Assembly (NCBI GenBank): GCA_030035585.1
Contig: CM057464.1
Span: forward strand, 80,336,919 to 80,400,918
Origin: Dugong dugon
Lineage: Eukaryota; Chordata; Mammalia; Sirenia; Dugongidae
Direction: 5' to 3'
Length of the DNA: 64,000 nt
Position numbers and translations under genes: made by a program. Each line of letters opens with the position of its first letter. Position 1 is the first letter of the stretch. Shown piece by piece: positions 35,715 to 47,579 of the stretch. The notes beneath the pieces are model-generated. The model was not told the DNA's origin. It was given only the letters and a program-made list of their open reading frames with translations, and searched no databases.

Positions 35715-37365
35715 GTTTGGAATTAAATGGATGAGTTTTTCAGAGAAATACTGACTAGAATTGGATAAAAAGAAATAAAATGGTCATAGAAATCTATAGA
35801 CATTGTTTTCCACAGGCACAGTAATATAGTACCCCTAAAATTAATATTGCTAAAAGAATGTTGTATTTAACGTCTCGTCTAATTGATCAATTATAGGAAA
35901 AATAGCTCTTTTCCTGAACATAGACTTATATTCATAAAATTAAAGGTGAATATAAAAATGTCTTAACTTTCTATAAATAATTTTCAAAAAAGCATTTTAA
36001 ATAGATCTAAACTTCATTACCTGAATGAATGTGCTTGCATCTCCTAAGCTTCCATACAAATTTTAAACAAGCAATAGACCCATGAGAACTCTAAATACAC
36101 AAATACATATTGTCTATTCACGTTGCCAACAAGCCAGATGGCATTTAAAGTTTAAAAAAAAAAGAAGAAAGTTTTTTTCAATTCCCATATAACATCTGCT
36201 TACTCCAATTATTAAATACTCAAAAGAGAGAATAAGTAATGGAAGGGATTTAATATCTTTTTCACTATATAATTTTTATGAATAAACCAAAGATACATAC
36301 ATATATAATGAAAAGTATTCTTTAATGCTTTATAATTATATCGATATTAAATAGCACATAGTAAATATTAGCACCAAATTAAGAAGCAGATCATTTCTTT
36401 TAGGTTTTCCTTAAAGGAATCAAAGAGAAATCTTGGCACACCAGTACATGCATGCTCTGCAATATGTAGTATTTATTTAGAGCATTACAAAAGTCTATAA
36501 CTCATCAATTACTCCATTAATTTTATAAATTCTGAAGTTATGTACTTGTACCTCCCCAAGGATTTTTAAGGGCCCTGATCTTCTTGTTCATAGAGATGTT
36601 ACAACATAATTAATTACATGATGAATAGTTTCAATCCATAGGGATATGATAAGTTTATGAGATACTAAACAATATGTTGAAATATACATCAATTATTTAT
36701 AGACTGACAAAGATCTTTCCATATGTTTTAAGCTGCATGAACTTCTACTTTATTCTTTGAAAGTGACTTGATTATTCTAAATAAAAATAAGAAAAGGAAG
36801 AAAGTATACATAAGAGACATCATCTTATTCATTTAATTCTATGTATCCTTTTAAAATTTACTGCGTCCCTAGATCAACAGAACTGGTCTGAAGATTCACT
36901 CCAACTGGCTCTTTCACGTCATTTACATTAAAAGGTTTTGCACTGACAACTCATTCCGATCGAGTCACAGAGTTACAGATAGGCAGGAGACACAGCTCAG
37001 TGCTTATCGTCTAAATAGGGCGTTTTTGAATGTGATCTATTTAGTGCTGTATTACTCTGATCTAGGAAAAAAAAAAAAAAAGAAGTCATCCATGACTCTT
37101 TTATCTCCTCCCACATCCAATCAATAGCAAAATATTTCATTTTTACCCCCTAAATCTCTCTCAATCCTACCCCATCTTTTCCCTTTTAACTGCCTCTGCT
37201 GGAGTCAGGTTCCCCTCATCTAGATCACTGCAGTACTTGGAACTTTTTCTCTTTTGCCCAATAAATCTTCCCCCAAAGTTATTTTTAAAAACATTTTTTG
37301 ATTATTTAACTCCCTTACTTAAAAACATTTAAAGGGCCCTCTAACATTGTTTACAGGATTAAATT
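35715..37365. other. AT-rich intronic sequence
   Basis: Nothing recognised except a 73-bp block at about 35,994-36,066 that recurs in diverged form at 44,518-44,590. Confidence 0.5.
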
Positions 37366-37369
37366 CAAC

Positions 37370-37661
37370 AGTCCAATAAGTACCTTCTACATGTCTCTTG
37401 AGGGTCTGGCTCTTTTTTATTTCACCTGACCTATTTTGCCACACCTCGATTCCAATTCTTTATTGCATTAACTGTGAACTCCTTGTAATTGACCAAAGTT
37501 GGCATTCTGTTTTACTTTTCTTTAAGACTCAGGTCAAAAGACACCTCCAGTCAAAGCTTTTCAGGATTCCTCAAGACAGTGTGGGTCACTTCCTGTTTGA
37601 TTTGTTCACTGAAGCTTTGTGTACTTGTAGTGTATTGTCCTTACACACTGTGTTACATTTG
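37370..37661 (+). repeat. L2 LINE 3' region, left half
   Basis: Worn L2-like sequence: AAGACTCAGGTCAAAAGACACC, then TTTTCAGGATTCCTCAAGAC, in the order seen in L2 3' ends. It continues after the ERVL provirus at 43,015. Confidence 0.6.
37657..37661. repeat. Left 5-bp TSD of the ERVL provirus
   Basis: ATTTG, repeated at 43,015-43,019. Confidence 0.9.
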
Positions 37662-38143
37662 TGTGGTGGTTAAGATTGTGTGCCAACATGGCTGGGCCAT
37701 GATTCTCTGTGTTTTAACGTAATCATTCCCATGATGGAATATACTGAGTAGCCAGTCAGATGAAAGGAAGACTCCTTGGGGTGTGGACCGAATCTGTATA
37801 TAAGCAGACGTTCTGGCTTTTTGCTCTGCCTGGATCCTGCGGCTGCTTCCTGTCAACTCATCTCCCGTTCTTGGGACTTCAGCTGTCAGCTTATCTGCTG
37901 AACCTGGGATTCGTCGATCTGCACAGCCTTTGAGTGGGAGCCCTGCTCTCTGACCTGCCGATCTTGAGCTTGCCAGCTTCTGTAGCTCTGTGACTTGGGA
38001 GAGGCCTCTACCCTGATCCACGGACTTGGGGTGTTCTAGTCTCTACCATCGCGTGAGCTGTTTCCTTGATATAATCTCTCTCTCTATATATATATTTATA
38101 TACTTTATTGGTTTTGCTCCTCTAGAGAACCCAGACTAAGACA
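37662..38143 (+). repeat. 5' LTR of the ERVL provirus
   Basis: 482 bp, TGTGGTGGTTAAG...CTAAGACA. A TATATAAG promoter-like box at about 37,796-37,803. Confidence 0.92.
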
Positions 38144-38145
38144 TT

Positions 38146-38163
38146 TGGTACTGGGAGTGGTTC
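38146..38163 (+). promoter_or_regulatory. Primer binding site, Leu-type
   Basis: TGGTACTGGGAGTGG two bases after the LTR. It resembles the complement of a leucine tRNA 3' end as I recall it, with a few mismatches, which fits the Leu primer that names ERVL. Confidence 0.7.
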
Positions 38164-38184
38164 CAGAGAAACAAAATTGGAAGG

Positions 38185-40156
38185 ATGAGTTTTCTAAATT
38201 GGTTCTCAAGTCTGGTTAGTCATAAAGACATTGATGACTCTGCTTCCAGCAGTAAAGTGGTCACTGCCAGTCCATGGAGTGAGGTGGCAATACAAATACG
38301 CAAAATATCACCACCAGTAGATCAGGTATTGGTGAAAGTTGAGGCTCAGGGTGAACACGTGTGTGATATCTTTCTACAGCTTTGTCAGAATGAGAAGTAT
38401 AAGGAAGCTGGTTGGTTTGTCCTACTTTCGCTAGACAAACTGATGAAAGAAAGATGCGCTCAGGGCTTCAGAGTCAAGGATCAAGTGCCACATACATGAC
38501 CTCAAGGCTTCCACTTGTGCTTTGAAAGAAAGCCTTATTTCTTGTAGTAACAGAGCTGAAATTGCTGAAAACAAAACCCAGAGTCTTACTGTAAGAGTGG
38601 CTGAATTACAACGCCAGCTCAATTGCAAACCTCGAGAGGTGTCTGAAGTTAAAGTAAGGGCATTGATTGGGAAAAGATGGGATCCTGAGTCTTGGGATGG
38701 GGACATATGGGCAGATAATCAGGAAGCTGGGGACACTGAGCCTGTAAATTCCATTGAATCACTCCTGCCAGCAGAACCAGTCCCATCTGAAGAGATTACT
38801 TCATGTTTGTCTGCTAAACCACCCTGCCCAGAAAAACCATTAGCCCCTCCACTCCCATCTGAGGAGATTAGCCCTAGCACAGATGCCTCTAAAGAGCACT
38901 GGCCTGAGTCATTACCTGAGGCAGATTCTTTACAAGATAATGCTGAATGTTCTAAAAACAATTCCACACTACCGATTCTGGCTTCTAGACCTATAACTAG
39001 GCTTAAGTCCCAGTGAGCCCCAAAAGGTGAAGTACAAAGTGTGACCCAGGAGGAGGTACACTACACTCCAAAAGAACTACCTGAGTTTTCTAATATGTAC
39101 AGACAGAAACCTGGGGAGTATGTATGGGAATGGCTATTAAGGGTGTGGGATAATGGTGCAAAGAACATAAGGATGGATCCGTATGAGTTTATTGATCTGG
39201 GTCCACTGAGCACAGACTGTTTCTTCAATGTTTCAGATAGAGAAGTTAGGAAAGGATCTAATAGTTTATTTGGTTGGGTTGCTGAAGCATGGATTATGAG
39301 GTGGCCAACACTAAATCAAGTTGAAGTACCAGACCTGCCTTGGTATACTGCAGAAGAAGGTATCCAGAGGCTTAGGGAAATTGGCATGCTAGAGTGTATT
39401 TATCAAGTTAGGCCCACAGACCCACACATGGAGTGTCCAGAGGACACACCTTTTACCACAACTGTGAGGAACAAATTTGTGAAGGGAGCTCTAGCATCCT
39501 TGAAGACTGTTGTGATTGCTATTTTATGTAAGCCAGATTTGACAGTGGGAACTGCCCTAACTGAATTAAGACACCTAACTACAATGGGGCTGACTGGATC
39601 CCGTGGTAGTAAGGGCCAAGTGGCTGCACTCAATCGACAAAGACAAGGTGGGCGTGGTTACAGTAATGGACAGAGGAGTCAAAGCAGTAATCAGAATAGT
39701 CTGACTCGTATGGTCTTATGGTGTTGGCTACTTAGTCATGGTGTCCCTAGGAGTGAAATAGATAGGAAATCTACTAAATATTTACTTGATCTATACAAAT
39801 GGATGAATTCTAGGTCACTTGAACAGCAGTCTAACTCTTATCGCCAGAATAGAGAGTCATGGTCCCTCAATCAATTCCCAGATTTGAGCGAATTTAAAGA
39901 CCCACAACTCCTTGAACGAAGGGGAGGCCAGATCCCCTTAAGGAAGGACTCCAATACACTGCCAAAAATTTTTACTGTTAATCTTTCTCCCAGCCTTCCC
40001 CAAAGGGATCTACGGCCTTTTACTAGAGTGACTGTTCACTGGGGAAAAGGAAATAATCAGACTTTTTGGGGATTACTGGATACTGGCTCTGAGCTGACAC
40101 TAATTCCAGAAGACCCAAAATGTCACTGTGGCCCACCAGTCAGAGGGGGGGCATAA
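38185..40156 (+). pseudogene. gag-pro (remnant): ERVL gag-pro remnant
   Basis: Gag begins at about 38,185 in one frame, runs 104 codons, and continues from about 38,500 in another frame after a frameshift. That second frame runs to 40,156 with a single in-frame TGA at 39,014-39,016. The middle part is a capsid-like sequence with MYRQKPGEYVWEWLLRVWDN. The C-terminal part is the aspartic protease, with the active-site motif LLDTGSE (DTG at 40,079-40,087). The frame ends at TAA in 40,154-40,156, just after a run of seven G (40,145-40,151), which is probably where the original frame was lost by a slippage indel. Gag and protease lie in the same frame. Defective. Confidence 0.85.
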
Positions 40157-40180
40157 GGAAGTCAGGTTATTAATGGAGTC

Positions 40181-41040
40181 TTGGCTCATGTCTGTCTCAC
40201 AGTAGGTCCAGTGAGTACCCGAACCCATCCTGTAGTGATTTCCCCAGTTCCAGAATGCATAATTGGAATAGATATACTCAGCAACTGGCAGAACCCCCAC
40301 ATTGGATCCCTGACAAATAGAGTAAGGGCTATTATGGTAGGAAACGTCAAGTGGAAGCCATTAGAACTGCCCCTACCTAGGAAAATAGTAAACCAAAAGC
40401 AATACCTCATTCCTGGAGGGACTGCAGAGATTACTGCCACCATCAAGGACTTGAAGGATGCAGGGGTGGTGATTCCCACCACATCCCCATTCAACTCACA
40501 TATTTGGCCTATGCAAAAAACAGATGAATCTTGGAAAATGACAGATTATTGAAAGCTTAACCAGGTGTTGACTCCAATTGCAGCTGCTGTTCCAGATGTA
40601 ATTTCACTGCTTGAGCAGATTAATACATCTCCTGGTACCTGGTATGCAGCTACTGATCTGGCTAATGCCTTGTTCTCCATACCTGTTTCAAAGAACCACC
40701 AGAAGCAGTTTGCCTTCAGCTGGCAAGGCCAACAATACACCCTCACTTGCCTACCTCAGAGCTACACTAACTCTCTAGCCCTGTCATAATTTAGTCCGTA
40801 GGGACCTTGATTGCCTTTCCCTTCCACAAGACATCACACTGATCCATTACATTGATGACATTATGCTGATTGGACCTCGTAAGGAAGAAGTGTGAATGAC
40901 TCTGGACTTATTGGTAAAACACTTGCATGCTAGAGGGTGGGAGATTAATCCCACAAAAATTCAGGCTCCTTCCACTTCAGTGAAATTTCTAGGTGTCCAG
41001 TGGTGTGGGGCATGTCGAGACATTCCTTCTAAAGTGAAAC
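40181..41040 (+). pseudogene. pol (remnant): ERVL reverse transcriptase remnant
   Basis: The distal end of protease ([12 protein letters not shown] at about 40,254-40,290) leads into the RT fingers with [15 protein letters not shown]. An in-frame TGA stands at 40,550-40,552. The palm follows with [12 protein letters not shown], the YIDD catalytic box at 40,848-40,859, then a second TGA at 40,893-40,895 and the thumb side with VKFLGVQW near 40,980-41,003. At about 41,030-41,060 the sequence passes directly into the start of integrase, so the RT connection and RNase H are missing. Confidence 0.87.
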
Positions 41041-41044
41041 CACT

Positions 41045-41730
41045 CATCCTCTTTCCCCAACTACTCCCGCCATTGCTCAATGGGCTCATGAACAAAGTGG
41101 CCATGGTGGCAGGGATGGAGGTTATGCATGGGCCCAGCAGCATGGACTTCCACTTACCAAGGCTGACATGGCCACAGCCTCTGCTGACTGCCTAATCTGC
41201 CAGCAGCAGAGACCAACACTGAGTCCCTGATATGGCACCATCCCTCGAGGTGATCAGCCAGCAACCTGGTGGCAAGTTGTTTACATTGGATCACTTCCAT
41301 CATGAAAAGGGCAGCATTTTGTACTTACTGGAAGAGACACTTACTCTGGATATGGATTTGCCTTCCCTGCATGCAATGCTTCTGCCAAAACTACCATCCA
41401 TGGACTTACAGAATGCCTTATCCACCGTCATGGTATCCCATACAGCATTGCCTCAGATTAAGAGACTCACTTCACAGCAAACGAAGCACAGCAGTGGGCC
41501 CATGCTCATGGAATTCACTGATCTTACCATGTTCCCCATCATTCTGAAGCAGCTGGCTTGATAGAACAATGGAATGGCCTTCTAAAGACACATTTACGGT
41601 GCCAGCTAGGTGGCAATACCTTGCAGGGTTGGGGCAATGTTCTCCAGGAGGCTGTATATGCTTTAAACCAGTGTCCATATATGGTGCTGTTTCTCCCATA
41701 GCCAGGATTCATGGGTCCAGGAATCAAGGG
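41045..41730 (+). pseudogene. pol (remnant): ERVL integrase remnant
   Basis: The N-terminal HHCC zinc site is visible as HEQSGH (41,087-41,104) and CLIC (41,189-41,200). The catalytic core follows with RDTYSGYGFAFP, IHRHGIPYSIASD and HSEAAGLIEQWNGLLK, the last holding the core glutamate. In-frame stops occur near 41,227, 41,303 and 41,458, and the first core aspartate appears replaced (WWQVVYIG). The frame is lost before the C-terminus, where the dUTPase frame takes over. Confidence 0.85.
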
Positions 41731-42315
41731 GTGGAAATGGGAGTGGCACTACTCACTATTACCCCTAGTGACCCACTTGCAAGATTTTTGCTTCCTGTCC
41801 CCTCGACCTTATGCTTTGCGGGCTTAGAGGTCTTAGTTCCAAAGGGAGGAATGCTCCCACCTGGAGACACATCACTGATTCCATTGAACTGGAAGTTAAG
41901 GATGCCACCTGGCCACTTTGGGCTCCTTATGCCTCTAGCTCAACAGGCAAAGAAGGGAGTTACCATACTGACTGGTGTGATTGATCCTGATTACCAAGAG
42001 GAAATCAGATTGATATTACATAATGGAGGTATAGAAGAGTATGTCTGGAATGCAGGAGATTCCTTGGGGCATCTCTTAGTACTACCTTGCCCTGTGATTA
42101 AAGTCAATGGAAAACTACAGCAACCTAATTCTGACATGACTACTAATGACACAGACCCTTCAGGAATGAAGGTTTGGGTCACCCCACCAGGCAAAGAACC
42201 GCGACCAGCCGAGGTGCTTGCTGAGGGCAAAGGAAATACAGAATGGGTGGTGGAAGAAGGTAGTTCTAAATACCAGTTACGGCCACGTGACCAGTTGCAG
42301 AAACGGAGACTGTAA
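41569..42315 (+). pseudogene. dut (ERVL): ERVL dUTPase-containing open frame (248 codons)
   Basis: Uninterrupted frame ending in TAA at 42,313-42,315. The first 45 or so codons are out-of-frame integrase sequence. From about 41,710 the frame is genuine: an integrase tail, then a trimeric dUTPase fold with PPGDTSLIPLNWKLRMPPGH (substrate-binding motif region), the uridine-binding hairpin GVIDPDYQEEI at 41,980-42,012, and GDSLGHLLVL (42,055-42,084). A proline-rich tail with KVWVTPPGKEP follows. dUTPase downstream of integrase is the hallmark of ERVL; in exogenous viruses it removes dUTP to limit uracil in viral DNA. There is no own start codon context or promoter, so I regard it as a surviving segment of pol and not an active gene. 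Confidence 0.85.
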
Positions 42316-42531
42316 TTGTTATGAGAATTTGTACTTTGTATGTGTGCATCAAATATTTTTGTTTCCTTCACTTATAAAATATAAGCTGTAAATGGGGCTA
42401 GTGCATTTTTGATTCTACATGTGTTAGTTGTATCATGTTAGGTGCAAGTATGATTTTCTCATTGTCTTTATTCAGAGATTATGTATGGTTTAAGGAGATG
42501 TGTACATGTGCCAAGTTGACAAGTGGTGGAC

Positions 42532-43014
42532 TGTGATGGTTAAGATTGGGTGTCAACTTGGCTGGGCCATGATTCTCTGTGTTTTAATGTAATCACTCCC
42601 ATGATTGAATACACTGTGAGTAGCCAATCAGATGAAAGGAAGTCTCCTTGGGAGTGTGGATCGAATCTGTATATAAGCAGACGTTCTGGCTTTTTGCTCT
42701 GTCTGGATCCTGCGGCTGCTTCCTGTCAACTCATCTCCCGTTCTTGGGACTTGAGCTGTCAGCTTATCTGCCAAACCTGGGATTCGTCAATATGCACAGC
42801 CTGAGTGGGAGCCCTGCTCTCCGACCTGCCGATCTTGAGCTTGCCAGCTTCTGTAGCTGTGTGACTTGGGAGAGGTCTCTACCCTGATCCATGGACTTGG
42901 GATGTTCTAGCCTCTACAATCGCATGAGCTGTTTCCTTAATATAATCTCTCTCTCTATATATATATTTATACACTTTATTGGTTTTGCTTCTCTAGAGAA
43001 CCCAGCCTAAGACA
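42532..43014 (+). repeat. 3' LTR of the ERVL provirus
   Basis: 483 bp, TGTGATGGTTAAG...CTAAGACA, preceded by a weak purine tract (GTGGTGGA). Confidence 0.92.
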
Positions 43015-43145
43015 ATTTGTTTACATGTGTCATTATTAGACTGTAAGCCTATTCATTTAAGAGACTTCTTTAATTTATTTCTATTCCCCTGGTGTGTGCC
43101 AATTTGAATCCAACAATTAAATCAGTGTTTGTTGAATAAATAGAT
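43015..43145 (+). repeat. L2 LINE 3' end, right half
   Basis: Starts with the ATTTG duplication. It contains TTATTAGACTGTAAGCC and ends TGTTTGTTGAATAAATAGAT, the classical L2 3' terminus. Confidence 0.72.
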
Positions 43146-43910
43146 AAGTTAATTAATTTAAATATATATATTTATGTAGAGTGAGTAGGCTATGTATGAT
43201 GCAGTATAAATCTGTTCTGGTCTGAATATATGTAATCCCTATCACTCTCTTTCTCTCCTTTACACATACACAAGCATACACACAGACAGAGTCACACCAG
43301 TATTGCAGCTTAAACTTCTTATAAAATTATCCCTTTATCTTAAAAAATCTCATTATCAGGTTTATAGTTCTGCTAGACCTAAAATATTTGGGAGAAGCTT
43401 AGAAAACTTTTATGGCTAAAGAGAAATCAAAATCATGCTTTTAAAATTGGAAGGTGAGAAGGGGTTTCAGCTGTATAAATTGGTCTACAGAAAGGTATTG
43501 CTAAAGAACTAAAGTATGCTGCAAATGTAGTGATGCCCCGATCTGTGGAGATACTGTAATTCCACTGGCAATAAGAAGCATGAGCAAATTTTTCTTTTCT
43601 TTACCACCCAATATCTTTGATGAAAAAGTACCATTAACCTAGACTGCAGAATGTGGCATTACAGTTTAATTCTATCCTGGTAGACAGAAATCAAACTCTG
43701 ACACTGGCTTTTATTGTGGAAGAGTGAGAACTTGAAAATTCTTTTAAACCATTGGAATTCACAGAAAATATTATGAGGCAAAAAGAAACATTTTAAGTTT
43801 TTTTTTTTTCTCAATGTATTTATATATCTGTGTACATAAAGTATAATGGGACAGTTAAGTCTGCATTTTTTTATCACCAGAAAAAGTCTTTTTTTTTTTT
43901 TAATTTCTAA
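43145..43910. other. Intronic sequence, nothing recognised
   Basis: No element that I can name. Confidence 0.5.
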
Positions 43911-43911
43911 A

Positions 43912-44118
43912 TTTGTTGTTGTTGTTGGGTGCTGTCAAGTTGATTCTGACTCATAGCGACCCCATGTGACAGAGTAGAACTTCCCCACAGGGTTTTTTAT
44001 CTGTAATCTTTAGGGAGGCAGATAGACAGGACTTTCTCCCTCAGAGCTGATGGCTGGGTTCCAACTGCCAACCTTTAGGTTAGCAGCGAGCTCTTAACCA
44101 ATGTACCCCCAGAGATAC
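43912..44118 (-). mobile_element. AfroSINE, minus strand
   Basis: Left end GTTGTTGTTGTTGGGTGCTG (reverse of the CAACAAC tail), CAAGTTGATTCTGACTCATA, right end in the tRNA-like head. Confidence 0.88.
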
Positions 44119-44119
44119 C

Positions 44120-45210
44120 TCCTCCATGTAATATTTTAAATTATTGGCCAATCTTTTGCATTAGCACCGTTACAAAATTATGTAATCCTATACATTTGGT
44201 ACATTATAATAGAAAAGCCTAATACCATATAATTCCCTACATTGAAAGTTCTCTTTATCTTTTCCACTTAAATAATAAAGATAATTATTGGTGATAGAAC
44301 ATCTTTTTCTTTTCAATGTGAATAGAATTTATGAATGAATTATTGCTAAAAATTTAAACTCAAGCTGAAAGCATGAGTCAGATTTTTCAAAACAATAATA
44401 AAAAGGATCAGAACTTTGAACATTTAATGTCTACATCTACAAATGTAAGAATAATCTGCTATGACAGAGACATGCAGTGAGAACAATAAAATATTAGTGG
44501 TTTTCAAATTATGATAAAACATTTTAAATGGATTTAAATTACATTACTTAAGTGAATGTGCTTGCATCTCTTAAGCCTTTATGCATTTTTTTCTTTTTTT
44601 CCTATCCTCTGAATAATCAGGGTCCCTAGGATACACTGATACTTATCCCAATATTTTAGAACTAATCTATTTTGATTGTTATACTTTGAAAATTCTAAGA
44701 AACATGCCCTTGCTTTCAGAGAATCATCACTTCTAGAAAACAGCAGAATATAAAAAATCATATTTTCATGGCCATTAGTTGCATTAAAATTTGCATTCTG
44801 TAAATTTCCATAATTATTTTTGATGCAGCTATTCTTTTCTTTAGGACAAATGTTGAGCATTTAAATAATTTGACCAAAATATATTTTTTTGAAAAAAATG
44901 AAATGATAAATTATGTTGCTCCCTCTACTGATAACTCAAACACAAATTAACACCCACATCATTCTAAGAGGCATTACTAAATTATATGGTACTGAAAAAA
45001 TGTATTTTTATAAATTCATTCAAAGCATGTCCTATACAGATCATGAAAAGTGTTATGTCATAAGCCCAAATTTACTTATTTATATGTTTCACATATTCTT
45101 TTGCGAGTATCAAAGTTTATAAAAATAATAAACAAAGAAAGGAGCTGTTAAAATTGCCACATACTCTGGATTGCAATTGACTCCATGAATTTCTGCCTTT
45201 GCCAATTAAT
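44120..45210. other. AT-rich intronic sequence
   Basis: Nothing recognised except the 44,518-44,590 block shared with 35,994-36,066. Confidence 0.5.
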
Positions 45211-45214
45211 TGAA

Positions 45215-45397
45215 TGTTCTAACAGTTAAGTGCTTGGTTGCTAACCTAAAGGATGGCAGTTCAAACCCACCCAGTGACTCCATGGGAGATTTGTTTCTGT
45301 AAAGGTTACAACCTAGAAAACTCTATAGGGCATTTCTACTCTGTCACATGGGTCACTACGAGTTGAAAATCAACTCAATGGCACCTAACGATAAATA
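45215..45397 (+). mobile_element. AfroSINE, plus strand
   Basis: GTTAAGTGCTTGGTTGCTAA head, GAGTTGAAAATCAACTCAAT near the tail, ending GGCACCTAACGATAA. Confidence 0.87.
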
Positions 45398-45689
45398 GCT
45401 TTAGTCATGTTTATAAGTTACATTGATCATTTTTAAAAAACGGAAAGACTAGATGTTTCAAGAAATACATCAAAGATTGAAAAGAGCATCTACAAGAGTA
45501 CAAGACATGATACAATAGTTTTATTCTAATTATTTTATAACTTCTACAACACAGATTAGGACGAGGGGTTGCATGAGGTGTAGAGGAGGAGATGGCAGGA
45601 ATAGAAAGAAATGTTCCTTACCTTTCTAAGCTAGTCATTGAACAGAAGTCCTTCCTATAAATGGTCTATATATATATCATGAAATACTT

Positions 45690-46045
45690 GTCATAATCTA
45701 ATTAGGTTACTATTATACCATCCTATTTAATAAATGTAAGCACTCAGCAGCTAACTGAAAGGTTTGCGGTTCAAACCCACCAGCTACTCCATGAGAGAAC
45801 GATGTGGCAGTCTCCTTCCATAAAGATTACAGCCTTGGAAACCCTATGGGAGCAATTCTGCTCTGTCCTGTAGGATCTCTATGAGTCAGAACTGACTCCA
45901 CAGCAGTGGGTTTGGTTTAGTTTTATTTAATAAATGAAGAAGCTAAACTTCAGCAAGACTAACTGACTTGTCCTAAGTAAAGAAGCAAGAGACTTGAACA
46001 TAATGTTTTTCTGGATTCACAGCCTTTGCTCTTTACTTAGGCAAC
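45690..46045 (+). repeat. MIR relic split by an AfroSINE
   Basis: Left part up to about 45,736. The right part 45,947-46,045 has AGAAGCTAAACTTCAGCAAG and CTGACTTGTCCTAAGTAAAG, the MIR 3' core order. Confidence 0.6.
45737..45933 (+). mobile_element. AfroSINE, plus strand
   Basis: TSD TATTTAATAAATG at 45,724-45,736 and 45,934-45,946. Box B-like GCGGTTCAAACCC. Ends GTGGGTTTGGTTTAG. Confidence 0.92.
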
Positions 46046-47510
46046 ATTCTTATCAGGTACAGCAGACCCACTATAAATGCTGTAAGATGACTGACAATCT
46101 GCCACGATAATAAAAATAAGACATTTTATAATATTCTACTGCATGAAATTATTTTTAATTGTTACCTTTTCATTCACATCTTATCATTTTCTTATTACTA
46201 ATTAATCAAAACCATTAGTTTAAAATTGAAATACGAGCTAAATTATTTTTTTGACCTCACCCTTCCTCTGTAGACTTTTTGCTAATAACCAGCTATCTTA
46301 GGACTAAAACTACTACAGAGCTCTGTGGTAAAAAGCAGTCTAGGCATCAGTTTGCTTTGTTAGAAATTTTTTTCTATCTACCATCTGTCTATCTATGTTA
46401 TCTATCTATCTATCCAGTCATTTATTTCAGTGAAAGGCTGCTGAGACTATCCTGATTCATGAACATTATTTTATGTATGTCTAATTTATCTCAATATCCT
46501 GCCTGTTATTTATTAAAGTCATTAAATAATGAACATGCCTTTGTGTTGAGATGGTCATTTAATACTTATTTATTAAAATATTTTAAACCATTCCCCTAGA
46601 AATGTCAGGCTACATGGACTAATTCATTCAATATTACTAAGGATTAACTTTTATAAGAGTAGTACAATACTATGGCAGGTAATTTTGAGGACAGTATAAC
46701 TCGCCATCAATGTGTACTTCTTTTTGCACTCTATTAAGTATAGTAAAAGAAGTGTGATACATAACACTTCACTATCATTCTTACCAAAATTTAAATGGCA
46801 AACCATTTTATACTACTCCCTTCATTATACCTGCTTCCAAAAGCACCCAATTCAGTAACTATCTGGCAGTTATGGCTAACAGACTATGGTAATTCAGAAT
46901 TATTATTTTCCTCTTCCCCGCTTTGGTTTCAAGCAGTGCAGAATCTTACATTACTTATGTTCTCATATATATGCTTTTCTTCGGCTTCTTTGAATCTGCT
47001 ATGTCATACCAAGGCCACATATACAGGATAAAGATACTTTAACCCATTTAATGCTGTTTCTATTTCATCATATAGAAAACAATTTGGTTATATTTATGCA
47101 CTTTTCTTTTCTACTGAATATTCTCACAGATATTTCAAGATACACAAATATTCAAATAATTTTTTATTTGAAACTAAAACTAATCTGCAATTTTAAATTC
47201 ATTCATCCTCCCAAAATTTCTCCCATGCATATTATCTTCTGTTATAACCTGTATAATTTATAGCAACTTCTATAAGGGAAATGGCAATGGGGCTATGAAT
47301 TTTCAACTTTGAGATTGTAATTGCTAGGATATTGTTTTATATATGATGGTTTTCCAAGAAATATTTCTCAAATTATATTAGAAAATAACTACACTTACCA
47401 TGAAATTCACTATTTTCCAATTGTAATATTATTTTGATATCAAGTCAGTATTTGCCTGAAAAACTATGATAATCAACAATTTTCAGCATAATTTTATGAG
47501 AGCAGATCAT
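46045..47510. other. AT-rich intronic sequence
   Basis: Contains an (ATCT)n microsatellite at about 46,373-46,415; otherwise nothing recognised. Confidence 0.5.
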
Positions 47511-47516
47511 TAGCAT

Positions 47517-47577
47517 TACACACGGTGTCACTATGAATTGGAATCAACTCAATGGCAACTAACAACAGCAACAATAT
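47517..47577 (+). mobile_element. AfroSINE/RTE 3'-end fragment
   Basis: GTGTCACTATGAATTGGAAT then GGCAACTAACAACAGCAACA. Only the shared tail is present. Confidence 0.78.
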
Positions 47578-47579
47578 AA

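Larger units (their letters stand above)
37662..43014 (+). mobile_element. ERVL provirus with both LTRs
   Basis: 5.35-kb provirus. 5' LTR 37,662-38,143, a Leu-type primer binding site, gag, protease, reverse transcriptase, integrase and dUTPase remnants, no env, and 3' LTR 42,532-43,014. The 5-bp ATTTG duplication flanks it. Gene order with dUTPase after integrase and no env is diagnostic of the ERVL (class III) group. The LTRs differ by roughly 30 substitutions plus a few short indels over 480 bp (hand count, about 6-7%), so insertion is lineage-specific and not ancient. An internal deletion removes the RNase H and connection region of pol, so it was probably already defective, or was damaged later. 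Confidence 0.93.

Noticed and set aside
37398..37722. Two plus-strand ORFs of 77-91 codons
   Set aside because: They lie in an L2 relic and run into the ERVL LTR.
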